From positions 3,068,501-3,132,500 of the forward strand of contig NZ_CP058350.1 of assembly GCF_005860795.2 (NCBI RefSeq): 64,000 bases of DNA, in the 5' to 3' direction. The stretch's first letter is position 1. Each line of letters starts with the position of its first letter. A program made the position numbers and the translations under genes. Source of the stretch: Peteryoungia desertarenae (GTDB taxonomy: Bacteria > Pseudomonadota > Alphaproteobacteria > Rhizobiales > Rhizobiaceae). Below are positions 8,788 to 17,234 of this stretch, piece after piece. The notes below the pieces were generated by a model. The model was not told the origin of the DNA. It searched no databases and saw only the letters and a list, made by a program, of their open reading frames with translations.

Positions 8788-11136
8788 TCAGCGCGTGGCC
8801 ACGACCTCCGGGCGAACGAGCGAAGTCACGCGACGGATTGCCACCCGGCGATTCTGCTGTTCCGCCGCCTCGGTACGGATCTTCAGGAAACGCTCGCCAT
8901 AGCCCTGCACCTGCAGGTTTTCAGGCGGGATCCCGTAGACGTCCGTGAGCAGATTGGCAACAGTTTCCGCCCGGCGATCGGAAAGAAGCAGATTGGATCT
9001 GTCCGACCCGACCGCATCGGTATGCCCCTCGATGAGGAAGGTCTCACCCGGATCCTTTTCAAGCAGCTGCTCCATGGCTTCGGCCACCCGACGAAGCGTC
9101 CGCGCCTGTTCGAGCGGCACCTCCGCCGATCCGGACGGGAAGGTAATCGTGTCAAGATCGATGCGACGAACCTTGTCACGCAGACGGGCCGAGGATTTCA
9201 CTTCGTCAATCGTATAGACACGTTCAACGCGTTCGACTGGCGGCTTTGCCAGGAAATCGTAGTAGTCGCGGTCAGGCGCACGCGATGTCGTGACCACATA
9301 ATCACGCACCGGAATGGTCAGGCGCATGGGCGGCAACCGGCTCCCGACATCGACATAAAGTTGCGGTCGCTGACTGTCAGCCTCCGGAGCATAGATGAGA
9401 ACAAACTCACGACCGTCACGGGTGATACGTGAACGCTGGATAATATCGCCAAAGCGATTGTAGATCGTCACCAATCTTGAGCCATCGAAGCGAACGATGG
9501 TTTCACGAACACGTCCACGAGACAGTTGCTCGTAGAATGTGTCCTCCGCCTCGTAGCGCAGACGTTCGCGATCATCCCGACGCACGACGATCTTCTCGCC
9601 AACATTTATAATTGTCCGATTGTCGACCCGCTCGACAACGCGAACCTCCGTCACCTGATTGACGATGTTGTTCTGAACAACGGTATTGTTGGTCACGTTA
9701 TTGGTGACATTGTTCGTGACATTATTGGTCACATTGTTGTTCGTGATGTTGTTCGTGGTTTCATAAACAACGGTATTGGGCACATCGAAGGCAGGTGCCG
9801 CGTCAAGCTGCGTTCCGGTTTCCGCTGCAAGAACCTGAAGCGTCTGGGTGTCCACCTGCAAATCCGCCTGCGCCTCTGCATCGGTCTCCGGTGGCGGCGC
9901 CACATCCTCCAGCTGGCGCAGTTCCGTGCGCGCTGCACGCGCTTCGGCACCACCGACATTATCGGCGTCCTTATCGCTATCAAGCACGGCGGCACCGTCT
10001 TCGACAGGCAACAAGACCGTTTCAGCCGTCTGGGACGGATCTTCCGCAACCGCCTCCTTCTGCTCTTCCGTCATCGTATCTTCAATGACAACGACCGGGG
10101 CATCCACTGGCGGCTCGACAGCCGGAACGAGAACCTGCTCGCCTTCCGACAAAGGAGCGTCCGTCGTGACTGGCTGCTCGGCGCTGTGTTGCGGGACAAC
10201 TGCCGGCTCCTGTGTGCCGGACTGTTCAGCGGGTTGTTCAACGGGAAGCTCTTCAGCTGGTGCTTCATCAACGGCAGGCGGTACATCAACGGGTGTGTCG
10301 ACTGGCTGCTCTGGTGCTGTTTCAGGCACCGGAACAGGCTCGACAACGGCGCACTCTTCTGCGGAGGCGGCCTGCGAGCCGTCGGCGCAGGTGACCGGCT
10401 CGGTCGGAATCTGCTCTGCGGCTGCGGCTGCGGCGGTCGCTGCGCGCTGCGCCTCCTCTTCCGCCAGACGCTGAGCTTCGGCTTCGGCCTGAGCCTGAGC
10501 CTGTGCTTGTGCCTCGGCCTCTGCCGCCTGCCGTGCTTCTTCTTCAGCGAGACGTTGAGCTTCCGCCTCGGCAGCTCTTTGCGCTTCTTCTTCCGCCGCC
10601 TGCCTTGCCTGTTCTTCCGCCGCGCGCTGAGCTTCTGCTTCGGCTTCGGCTGCCGCCTGGGCCTCCGCTTCGGCCTGGGCTTGTGCTTCAGCCTGACGGC
10701 GAGCTTCTTCTTCAGCCAGCCTGCGTGCCTCTTCTTCAGCTTGCCTCTGCGCCTCGGCCTCCGCAGCGGCCCTCGCCTCTGCTTCGGCTTGAGCCTGAGC
10801 TTCCGCCTCTGCCTGGGCCTGCGCCTGTGCGGCGCGACGCGCCTCCTCTTCGGCCAAACGTTGGGCCTCGGCCTCAGCAGCCGCTTGAGCCTCCGCCTCT
10901 GCCTGGGCTCTGCGTTCGGCTTCTATGGCGTCGCAGGTGGCCTGATCCGCTGCCTCGGTCCCATCAGCACAGGTAACGGATTGAGCGAAATGAAGCAGCG
11001 ATGCATCAGCCGGCTGCTGCACATGGCTGTGGACTGCAAATGGCCGAAGCGGAGAGGCCGACAATGGCGTTGCTGCCATAGCCATGGACAGAACCGGCAA
11101 CGCCACTGTCGCCATCAACTTGGACTTGACGGGCAT
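8788..11136 (-). CDS. OmpA-family protein with Ala/Glu/Gln-rich stalk
   Basis: A 782-residue exported protein. Order: signal peptide 1-~27 (ends near ATPLSA); a CADG-type Cys motif at ~55-68; a low-complexity A/E/Q/R stalk at ~72-242, predicted long charged helix; a second CADG-type Cys motif; a Pro/Val/Glu-rich linker; an Asn/Thr/Val tetrapeptide tract; a mixed domain; and a C-terminal OmpA/MotB peptidoglycan-binding domain (FPSGSAEV, IEGHTDAVGS, NLLLSDRRAETV). The OmpA domain should anchor it to peptidoglycan in the periplasm. The start is ATG at 11136 with AGGAAGGAAAC just upstream, not the longer reading to 11181. Related proteins occur in rhizobia; their exact role is not known to me. 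Confidence 0.85.
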   Translation of the reverse strand: MPVKSKLMATVALPVLSMAMAATPLSASPLRPFAVHSHVQQPADASLLHFAQSVTCADGTEAADQATCDAIEAERRAQAEAEAQAAAEAEAQRLAEEEARRAAQAQAQAEAEAQAQAEAEARAAAEAEAQRQAEEEARRLAEEEARRQAEAQAQAEAEAQAAAEAEAEAQRAAEEQARQAAEEEAQRAAEAEAQRLAEEEARQAAEAEAQAQAQAQAEAEAQRLAEEEAQRAATAAAAAAEQIPTEPVTCADGSQAASAEECAVVEPVPVPETAPEQPVDTPVDVPPAVDEAPAEELPVEQPAEQSGTQEPAVVPQHSAEQPVTTDAPLSEGEQVLVPAVEPPVDAPVVVIEDTMTEEQKEAVAEDPSQTAETVLLPVEDGAAVLDSDKDADNVGGAEARAARTELRQLEDVAPPPETDAEAQADLQVDTQTLQVLAAETGTQLDAAPAFDVPNTVVYETTNNITNNNVTNNVTNNVTNNVTNNTVVQNNIVNQVTEVRVVERVDNRTIINVGEKIVVRRDDRERLRYEAEDTFYEQLSRGRVRETIVRFDGSRLVTIYNRFGDIIQRSRITRDGREFVLIYAPEADSQRPQLYVDVGSRLPPMRLTIPVRDYVVTTSRAPDRDYYDFLAKPPVERVERVYTIDEVKSSARLRDKVRRIDLDTITFPSGSAEVPLEQARTLRRVAEAMEQLLEKDPGETFLIEGHTDAVGSDRSNLLLSDRRAETVANLLTDVYGIPPENLQVQGYGERFLKIRTEAAEQQNRRVAIRRVTSLVRPEVVATR
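9674..9763 (-). repeat. Asn/Thr/Val tetrapeptide repeat within the OmpA-family gene
   Basis: The protein carries about seven tandem units of the type N-V-T-N (TNNITNNNVTNNVTNN and so on). The DNA shows a 12-base period of the form ttggtgacattg. A short polar beta-type repeat is inferred. Confidence 0.85.
10411..10923 (-). repeat. Low-complexity coding repeat (Ala/Glu/Gln stalk)
   Basis: About 170 codons made almost only of Ala, Glu, Gln and Arg, in irregular units such as AEAEAQRLAEEEARR and AQAQAEAEAQ. The DNA is correspondingly repetitive (gcctcggcctc, gcttcttcttc on the plus strand). It should form a long extended helix. Such DNA is prone to slippage and length change between strains. Confidence 0.9.
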
Positions 11137-11478
11137 GAATGTTTCCTTCCTGAAGGCGCACGACTTGGCCATTTCCGGCAACGCCGCACGCAGGGTTTGA
11201 TCTCACTGAAGTCAGACCAGATGGACAAAGCCTAGGGGCCGCTGCATTAACCCGTGCTGAACAAATAGGTTTCACGTCGGCGACTTTTCCACAGCCAAAA
11301 CTGGCCACACTGACACGTTTTTGAATGTGAAAATCGAAGCATTTGGAGGCGTTTGCGTCTTTGCGGTTGATTTCCCGTCGAAAACAGTAGGAATATCATG
11401 GCCAAGTGATGGCAAGACCGTCACGACCATGGAAAGCCTCAGATAAAAACAAAGGCTTCCTTCAACTGAGAGGATCTT
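11137..11478. other. Intergenic region between OmpA-family gene and amino acid transporter
   Basis: 342 bases separating two divergent genes, so it should hold both promoters. I see no RNA gene and no convincing open frame. The stretch around 11300-11400 is relatively AT-rich. An AGAGGATCTT ribosome binding region precedes the ATG at 11479. No operator could be assigned. Confidence 0.5.
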
Positions 11479-12252
11479 ATGCGTACTCCAAACCGCTTTC
11501 TCGCCGCCGCGTCGATTGCTGCCCTGTCGCTTTTTGCCGGCAGTGCCATGGCACAAGAGAAAATCATCATCGGCACGGAAGGTGCCTACCCGCCCTTCAA
11601 CAACCTTGAAGCAGACGGCACGCTGGTCGGCTTCGATATCGACATTGCCAATGCGCTTTGCGAAGAAATGAAGGTCACTTGCGAATTCGTGACGCAGGAC
11701 TGGGATGGCATCATCCCCGCCCTTCAGGCCAAGAAGTTCGACGCCATCATCGCCTCGATGTCGATCACGCCAGAGCGTCTGGAAAAGGTCGACTTCTCCA
11801 AGAAGTACTACAACACCCCACCGGCCGTTGCCGTTCCGAAGGACTCGCCGATCGCAAGCCTTGAAGACCTCAAGGGCAAGAGCGTCGGCGCGCAGTCTTC
11901 GACAACCCATGCCAACTATGCCGAAAAGCATATGGCTGATTCCGAGCTGAAGCTTTACCCGACAGCAGACGAATACAAGCTCGACCTCGAAGGCGGTCGC
12001 GTTGACGCTGTCGTTGACGATATCGTCGTTCTGTCGGAATGGCTGGCAACAGACGCCGGCTCTTGCTGCAAGATCCTTACTCCGCTTGAAGTGGATGTTG
12101 AGATCAACGGTGAAGGTGCTGGGATTGCGGTTCGCAAGGGCGAAACCGAACTCGCCGACCGCTTCAGCGCAGCCATCGAAGCCATTCGCGCTAACGGCAA
12201 ATATGCCGAAATCAACGCGAAATACTTCGACTTCGACGTCTATGGCGAATAA
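11479..12252 (+). CDS. Polar amino acid ABC transporter, substrate-binding protein
   Basis: A 257-residue periplasmic binding protein with a signal peptide cut after AMA (residues ~1-25). The mature start IIIGTEGAYPPFNN, then GFDIDIANALCEEM, and FDAIIASMSITPERLEKVDF are the SBP_bac_3 pattern seen in lysine/arginine/ornithine, histidine and octopine binding proteins. A basic amino acid is the likely ligand, but the exact one is not provable here. Two permease genes follow; a hairpin after the stop probably lowers their expression relative to this protein. Confidence 0.9.
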   Translation: MRTPNRFLAAASIAALSLFAGSAMAQEKIIIGTEGAYPPFNNLEADGTLVGFDIDIANALCEEMKVTCEFVTQDWDGIIPALQAKKFDAIIASMSITPERLEKVDFSKKYYNTPPAVAVPKDSPIASLEDLKGKSVGAQSSTTHANYAEKHMADSELKLYPTADEYKLDLEGGRVDAVVDDIVVLSEWLATDAGSCCKILTPLEVDVEINGEGAGIAVRKGETELADRFSAAIEAIRANGKYAEINAKYFDFDVYGE

Positions 12253-12275
12253 GCCCCCAGGCGTGACAATCTGAA

Positions 12276-12309
12276 AAAAATGGCGGAGGCGCGCACTTCC
12301 GCCATTTTT
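12276..12309 (+). terminator. Intercistronic hairpin after the binding-protein gene
   Basis: A perfect inverted repeat, AAAAATGGCGGA and TCCGCCATTTTT, with a 10-base loop, 24 bases after the stop. The run of T makes it a terminator or attenuator. Hairpins like this between a binding-protein gene and its permease genes commonly give more binding protein than permease. Confidence 0.75.
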
Positions 12310-12365
12310 GCATTTTGCGCATGAACAACGAGACAATGCGGGCAAACCGCAACGGGGAAACCTAA

Positions 12366-13169
12366 ATGGAAGACTTGGCGACTGGTCCAGTTACGTTCTG
12401 GGCTTGGATACAGCATGTATTGGATCCTTTCTGTGGACCCATTGGCCTGTTTTCACTTTTCGCCAGTGATGGCCTGGTTGCCTGTGGAGACACAGGATGG
12501 GGCGATGAGATTGCCCTAGGCGTCAGGGTCACCGTTTCGCTTGCCCTTGCCACCCTGCCGGTTGGCCTCCTGCTCGGCTTCATCATTGCACTCGCCATGC
12601 AGTCAGAAGAAAGGAGCCTCAAGATTGCAACGGGCATCTACACCACGATCTTTCGCGGACTACCTGAACTGCTGACGCTCTTCATCGTCTATTACGGTTT
12701 TCAAATCATCATCCAGACCTTGGTCACATCGTTGGGCGGCGAGACGCGTGTCGAAATCAGCGCTTTCTTTGCCGGCATGCTGGCGCTCTCCGTTGTCTTT
12801 TCCTCCTATGCCTCCGAAGTCCTGTTGTCGGCCTTCCGAGCTATTCCCCGGGGGCAATATGAGGCGGGCAGTGCGGTCGGTCTTTCACGGGCAAAGACCA
12901 TGGTGCTGATCGTTCTGCCGCAACTGATCCGGATCGCGCTGCCGGGCCTGAGCAATCTCTGGCTCGTGTTGCTCAAGGATACAGCATTGGTATCGGTGAT
13001 CGGCCTGACTGACATATTGCGGCAGACTGGCGTGGCCGCCCGCGTTACCAAGGAAGCCTTCCTGTTTTATGGCCTTGCCTGTCTCATCTATCTGGTGCTG
13101 GCCACCCTCTCCTCGATTGGGCTTAGCGCCATTTCCCGCTGGGCGAACCGTTCGGAGGCGTCACGATGA
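12366..13169 (+). CDS. Polar amino acid ABC transporter permease (HisQ/ArtQ type)
   Basis: A 267-residue inner-membrane permease with about five membrane helices. It carries GVRVTVSLALATLP, TIFRGLPELL and, in the coupling loop, EVLLSAFRAIPRGQYEAGSAVGLS, the EAA-type signature that contacts the ATPase. The region GWGDEIALG before the first conserved helix is a short insertion. It overlaps the next permease by ATGA. The ATPase partner is not adjacent. Confidence 0.9.
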   Translation: MEDLATGPVTFWAWIQHVLDPFCGPIGLFSLFASDGLVACGDTGWGDEIALGVRVTVSLALATLPVGLLLGFIIALAMQSEERSLKIATGIYTTIFRGLPELLTLFIVYYGFQIIIQTLVTSLGGETRVEISAFFAGMLALSVVFSSYASEVLLSAFRAIPRGQYEAGSAVGLSRAKTMVLIVLPQLIRIALPGLSNLWLVLLKDTALVSVIGLTDILRQTGVAARVTKEAFLFYGLACLIYLVLATLSSIGLSAISRWANRSEASR

Positions 13170-13996
13170 CCCACGCCGTGGAACTCATTGCCGCCCGTCC
13201 GGCCCCTCCGTCCAAGAGCCAACGTCCGCTTGGCCAGCAGATCATTGGCTACGGACTCCTCGCCATCTGGGCCATGCTTGGCCTGGCACTGCTCTGGTCA
13301 GTCATCTCGGGCTGGGATATGGACAAGGTGACCCGCTATGGCCCCCGCTACCTTGATGGCCTTGCGACAACGCTTACCCTCACCTTTACATCTGTTGCCC
13401 TTGGCGCCTTGCTATCGATTCCGGTGACCTTCGCCCGCATGTCAAAGAACAAGGTGCTCAACGCGATTTCCTATAGCTATGTCTATCTGTTCCGCAGTAC
13501 GCCAATGCTGCTGCAGATCTTTCTGATCTATTATGGCCTCGGCTCCTTCCGACCGGAACTGCAAAGCCTGGGCCTCTGGTGGTTCTTCCGCGAGGCCTGG
13601 TATTGCGCCCTCCTCGCCATGACGCTGAACACAGCCGCCTACCAGGCGGAAATCCTGAGAGGCGCCATCCAGAGCGTGCCACGGGGCCAGACCGAAGGCG
13701 CACAATCGCTTGGTCTTCCGGCATCAGTGACCTTCTGGAAGATCATCCTGCCACAGGCTCTGATCGTCGCGCTTCGCCCCTATGGCAATGAAATCATTCT
13801 CATGATCAAGGGATCTGCTGTCGTCGCAGTCGTAACTATCCTCGACCTGATGGGTCAGACCCGCTACGCCTTCTCGCGCACCTTCGATTTCCAGACCTAT
13901 CTCTGGGCCGCCATCTTCTATCTGAGCATGGTCGAGGCACTTCGCCACACCTGGGCGGCACTGGAAGCAAGGCTGACACGCCACCTCAAGCGGTAA
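13166..13996 (+). CDS. Polar amino acid ABC transporter permease (HisM/ArtM type)
   Basis: A 276-residue second permease with an N-terminal hydrophobic helix, then LATTLTLTFTSVALG, YLFRSTPMLLQIFLIYYG, and the coupling-loop motif EILRGAIQSVPRGQTEGAQSLGL. It forms a heterodimer with the preceding permease. The gene starts inside the stop of that gene (ATGA). No ATP-binding subunit follows; transcription seems to end before usg. The ATPase must be encoded elsewhere or shared with another system. Confidence 0.9.
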   Translation: MTHAVELIAARPAPPSKSQRPLGQQIIGYGLLAIWAMLGLALLWSVISGWDMDKVTRYGPRYLDGLATTLTLTFTSVALGALLSIPVTFARMSKNKVLNAISYSYVYLFRSTPMLLQIFLIYYGLGSFRPELQSLGLWWFFREAWYCALLAMTLNTAAYQAEILRGAIQSVPRGQTEGAQSLGLPASVTFWKIILPQALIVALRPYGNEIILMIKGSAVVAVVTILDLMGQTRYAFSRTFDFQTYLWAAIFYLSMVEALRHTWAALEARLTRHLKR

Positions 13997-14207
13997 GAGA
14001 AACGCTTGGCAGCAGTCAACCATGACGGCTGCCAAACCTATGATATAAAACACTTTTTTTACTGAGCGTCACTATTTTTAACTTTTCATTAGGTCTCCGG
14101 TGGTGTCATCCTTCTTGAGGCTGCGTCCTCTCGCGGCCCAGGTCGGTCGCGGAAGCGGAACACCGTCCGCACCGATCCCTGCAGATGGGAACACGGAACG
14201 AACGGAC

Positions 14208-14474
14208 ATGAACCAAGACATGGAAATGATGCTGAAGGGCTACGGCCTGACGACCGCCAAAATCCTCTATCGCCTGCCTGACCATCCCCTGCTGTTGCAG
14301 ACCTATATCTGGCAGAACTACGATCTGGCGCCAGACTTCCCGGAAATGAAGGGCTTCCTGAAATTCTGGCAAGAAAAGTTGGATGGCCCGTTGCACTCGG
14401 TCAGCTACGTGCACCAGAAAATGATTGGCCCGCAGGATTGGCGCGCCCTCAAGGGGGAGTTCATTCTCCACTAA
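14208..14474 (+). CDS. Usg family protein
   Basis: An 88-residue small protein. The string GYGLTTAKILYRLPDHP followed by LLQTYIWQNYDLAPDFP is the signature of the alphaproteobacterial usg family (named for a gene upstream of trp/phosphoribosylanthranilate genes in some species). The function is unknown. The ATG at 14208 gives the family's usual short N-terminus; an open frame reaching back to 14100 has no matching sequence. It converges on the DUF2270 gene with a 17-base gap. Confidence 0.85.
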   Translation: MNQDMEMMLKGYGLTTAKILYRLPDHPLLLQTYIWQNYDLAPDFPEMKGFLKFWQEKLDGPLHSVSYVHQKMIGPQDWRALKGEFILH

Positions 14475-14491
14475 ACACAGGTCTTAGTCGG

Positions 14492-15214
14492 CTAAACATG
14501 CACTTCGCCATGGGCTAGCTCGCCATCGGCAGGATCGCGGTGGCGCGCGGCAACCAGCACAGCAGCGTATCCAAGCACGACCAGCCCGATGACAAGCAGT
14601 CCGTGGATGGGACCAAGTTGCGCATTGTCGACAATCTGCTGGTAGCTGGACACCATTTCGAGTTGCCGCTCATCCGGCAGAAGCCTCGGACTTGAGATCT
14701 TGAGCCCCCACACCATCAGCAGGATCAGATACATCCATCCATAGTTCCGGCGGATCCGACGGGACAGGGCAGCCGCATAACTCATCAGGAAGGCCGGACT
14801 GCGCAGGCTGGCAGCAATCGCCTCGGCCCAATCGGGATTAAGCTCCGCCTTCGGACAGAGTGCCTGAGCAAAATAATGGCGCTCCAACTGCCTTACACGC
14901 GCTCGGTAGACATCGAAAAACCGATAGCGCCGCGCCTCGATCAAGAGAAAGACCGTGATCAGCAACATGGCAAAAAGGACGACCCCATGGTGGGAGCTTG
15001 GCGTCGACAAGGACACCGACAAGAGACCAGCAACCACGGTCATTGCCCAATTGGACGTCCTGTCGATCCGGTCGCGCCAACTCGTCATGCGCCCGATCTC
15101 CCCACGATAATAGTGGATGATCATGTTCGCCTTCTCTGCCGAATTCGACGGCAGGGTTGGCGATGACTGCCGCCGGACGATGGCATCCGCCAGATTGGCG
15201 ACCGGATCAGCCAT
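14492..15214 (-). CDS. DUF2270 membrane protein
   Basis: A 240-residue protein. YYRGEIGRMTSWRDRIDRTSNWA precedes two close hydrophobic helices, followed by IEARRYRFFDVYRARVRQLE, the conserved motif of DUF2270; two further membrane segments lie in the C-terminal third. Probable inner-membrane protein of unknown role. The start ATG at 15214 is chosen because AGGAGG lies about 10 bases upstream; the open frame continues to 15295 without support. Convergent with usg and divergent from the methyltransferase. Confidence 0.8.
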   Translation of the reverse strand: MADPVANLADAIVRRQSSPTLPSNSAEKANMIIHYYRGEIGRMTSWRDRIDRTSNWAMTVVAGLLSVSLSTPSSHHGVVLFAMLLITVFLLIEARRYRFFDVYRARVRQLERHYFAQALCPKAELNPDWAEAIAASLRSPAFLMSYAAALSRRIRRNYGWMYLILLMVWGLKISSPRLLPDERQLEMVSSYQQIVDNAQLGPIHGLLVIGLVVLGYAAVLVAARHRDPADGELAHGEVHV

Positions 15215-15367
15215 CTGAAGAAACCTCCTGAAGTGACGATTCTCAGGATGAACGGCTTTGATGACCTGGCGGTTCCCCGCCTCGATCATTGCCATTCGCG
15301 CCCCAAGCCGCTACAGCGACCTCCAAGCTGCAAAGGGCAGCAAAGACAGGAACAGACGGGAGCCAGC

Positions 15368-16177
15368 ATGGCCAAGATCGACGAAGAAGCGCTGGCTGAG
15401 GCCTACAATCGCGCGCTCGCCCTGGAAAAAGCCGGCGAGATAGACGCAGCCGTTAAGGCCTATCAGGAAGTGCTGGCCATCGATCCGGACGATCACGGCG
15501 GCGCATCTGTTCGTATTGCGGCGCTGGGTCGCGGCGAGGCCCCGCCAAAGGCGCCGGATGCCTATGTGGAAACCCTTTTCGATCAACATGCCGAGGCCTT
15601 CGAGGATATCCTGGTGGAGCAGCTGGGCTATGCCGTGCCCGCCATGGTCCGGCAGCGCCTCCAGACCCTCAAGCTTGGACCGTTCAAGCGCCTGCTGGAT
15701 ATCGGCTGCGGAACCGGCCTGACCGGAGGCACGCTGCGCGACATGGTCGAGGACATGACCGGCATCGACATCTCCGAGAACATGGTCGAGATCGCTCATG
15801 AAAAGGATCTCTATGAGACGCTCTATGTGGCCGAACTGGAAGACTTCCTTGAAGACAATGACGACGAGCCTTTTGACCTCATCACCGCAACAGATGTCCT
15901 GCCCTATCTGGGTGCCCTCGAGCCCCTGTTCTTTGGCGCAGCCGAAAACATGGTTGCCGGCGGACTGCTGATCTTCTCGTCCGAGACCCTGGCTGCGACC
16001 AACGAGCGCCCTTTCATCGTCGGCCCCCATCAGCGATACCTGCACAGCGAGGCCTATATTCGCGAGCGGCTCGATGCCACAGGCTTTGATATCGTTGAAA
16101 TCTCCGAGATCAATGTCCGCATGCAGGATGGCGAACCTTCCCCCGGGCAGCTTGTCATCGCCCGGCTGAGAGCTTGA
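15368..16177 (+). CDS. TPR-containing class I SAM-dependent methyltransferase
   Basis: A 269-residue protein. Residues ~9-42 form a tetratricopeptide repeat (ALALEKAGEIDAAVKAYQEVLAIDPDD). A Rossmann methyltransferase follows, with motif I LLDIGCGTGL at 109-118 and GIDISENMVEIA as motif II. The substrate is unknown; this architecture is common in alphaproteobacteria. GGGAG 6-10 bases before the ATG at 15368 supports this start over the long upstream extension. About 125 bases separate it from the next gene. Confidence 0.87.
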   Translation: MAKIDEEALAEAYNRALALEKAGEIDAAVKAYQEVLAIDPDDHGGASVRIAALGRGEAPPKAPDAYVETLFDQHAEAFEDILVEQLGYAVPAMVRQRLQTLKLGPFKRLLDIGCGTGLTGGTLRDMVEDMTGIDISENMVEIAHEKDLYETLYVAELEDFLEDNDDEPFDLITATDVLPYLGALEPLFFGAAENMVAGGLLIFSSETLAATNERPFIVGPHQRYLHSEAYIRERLDATGFDIVEISEINVRMQDGEPSPGQLVIARLRA

Positions 16178-16303
16178 CCAACAAGCCGCAAGGCAGGCGT
16201 TCACACCGATTTCCAAGGGCCGGCATCCCAACACAGATGCCGGCTCTTCCGTTTCCAGACAGGCTGCGCTAAGCCTTTGACCACATTTGCAGGGAGACAC
16301 AGA

Positions 16304-17176
16304 ATGGCAAAAGTCGCATTTATCGGTTTGGGCGTCATGGGCTATCCAATGGCCGGGCATCTGAAGGCCAAGGGCGGCCATGACGTCACTGTCTATAACC
16401 GCACGACCGCCAAGGCAGAGGCCTGGGTCAAGCAATATGGCGGATCGCACGGGCTCACCCCGGCAGCGGCTGCCGAAGGTGCAGATTATGTCTTCACCTG
16501 TGTCGGCAATGACGACGACCTCCGCTCCGTCACGACAGGCAAGGACGGCGTGCTGTCCGCCATGAAGTCCGGCGCAATCCTCATCGACAACACGACGGCC
16601 TCGGCGGAAGTCGCTCGCGAACTGGACGAGGCCGCCCGCGCCAAGGGCTGCGGCTTTATCGATGCACCCGTTTCCGGCGGCCAGGCCGGCGCTGAAAACG
16701 GCGTCCTGACCGTGATGTGTGGCGGCGACGAAAAGACATTCGAAGCCGCCAAGCCTGTGATCGATGCCTATGCCCGGATGGTCGGCCTGATGGGACCGGC
16801 CGGATGCGGACAGCTTGCCAAGATGATGAACCAGATCTGCATCGCAGGCCTCGTTCAGGGCCTCGCGGAGTCAATCCATTTTGGCAAGAAATCCGGACTA
16901 GACATTGAAAAAGTTATAGAAGTTATCTCCAAGGGCGCCGCAGGCTCCTGGCAGATGGAAAACCGCCACAAGACGATGAATGTCGGCAAATACGACTTCG
17001 GCTTCGCCGTCGACTGGATGCGCAAGGATCTGGACATCGTGCTGACAGAGGCTCGTCGCAATGGCGCAAATCTGCCGGTGACGGCGCTGGTCGACCAGTT
17101 CTATGGCGAGGTTCAGAAACTGGGCGGCAATCGCTGGGACACATCCTCGCTCCTCGCGCGCCTTGAAGCCAAGTGA
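16304..17176 (+). CDS. NAD(P)-dependent beta-hydroxyacid dehydrogenase (3-hydroxyisobutyrate dehydrogenase family)
   Basis: A 290-residue oxidoreductase. The N-terminal FIGLGVMGYPMAGHL is the Rossmann dinucleotide loop; FIDAPVSGGQAGAENG is the family's substrate-binding signature, and the lysine in QLAKMMNQ is the expected catalytic residue. The family covers 3-hydroxyisobutyrate, tartronate semialdehyde and succinic semialdehyde reductases; the substrate here is uncertain. AGGGAGACACAGA before the ATG at 16304 sets the start. Confidence 0.88.
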   Translation: MAKVAFIGLGVMGYPMAGHLKAKGGHDVTVYNRTTAKAEAWVKQYGGSHGLTPAAAAEGADYVFTCVGNDDDLRSVTTGKDGVLSAMKSGAILIDNTTASAEVARELDEAARAKGCGFIDAPVSGGQAGAENGVLTVMCGGDEKTFEAAKPVIDAYARMVGLMGPAGCGQLAKMMNQICIAGLVQGLAESIHFGKKSGLDIEKVIEVISKGAAGSWQMENRHKTMNVGKYDFGFAVDWMRKDLDIVLTEARRNGANLPVTALVDQFYGEVQKLGGNRWDTSSLLARLEAK

Positions 17177-17234
17177 CCCTTGGCGTCACGCTGGAGTGAC
17201 GTCAATCCGACTACAGCAGATTCAGGCCGCGCCC

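Noticed and set aside
9526..11235. 569-residue open frame opposite the OmpA-family gene
   Set aside because: It is antisense to a repeat-rich gene whose biased codons keep the opposite frame open; the protein is Leu/Arg/Cys-rich low complexity with no domain or ribosome binding site.
15311..16450. 379-residue frame antisense to the TPR methyltransferase
   Set aside because: Fully covered by a well-supported gene; composition typical of a shadow.
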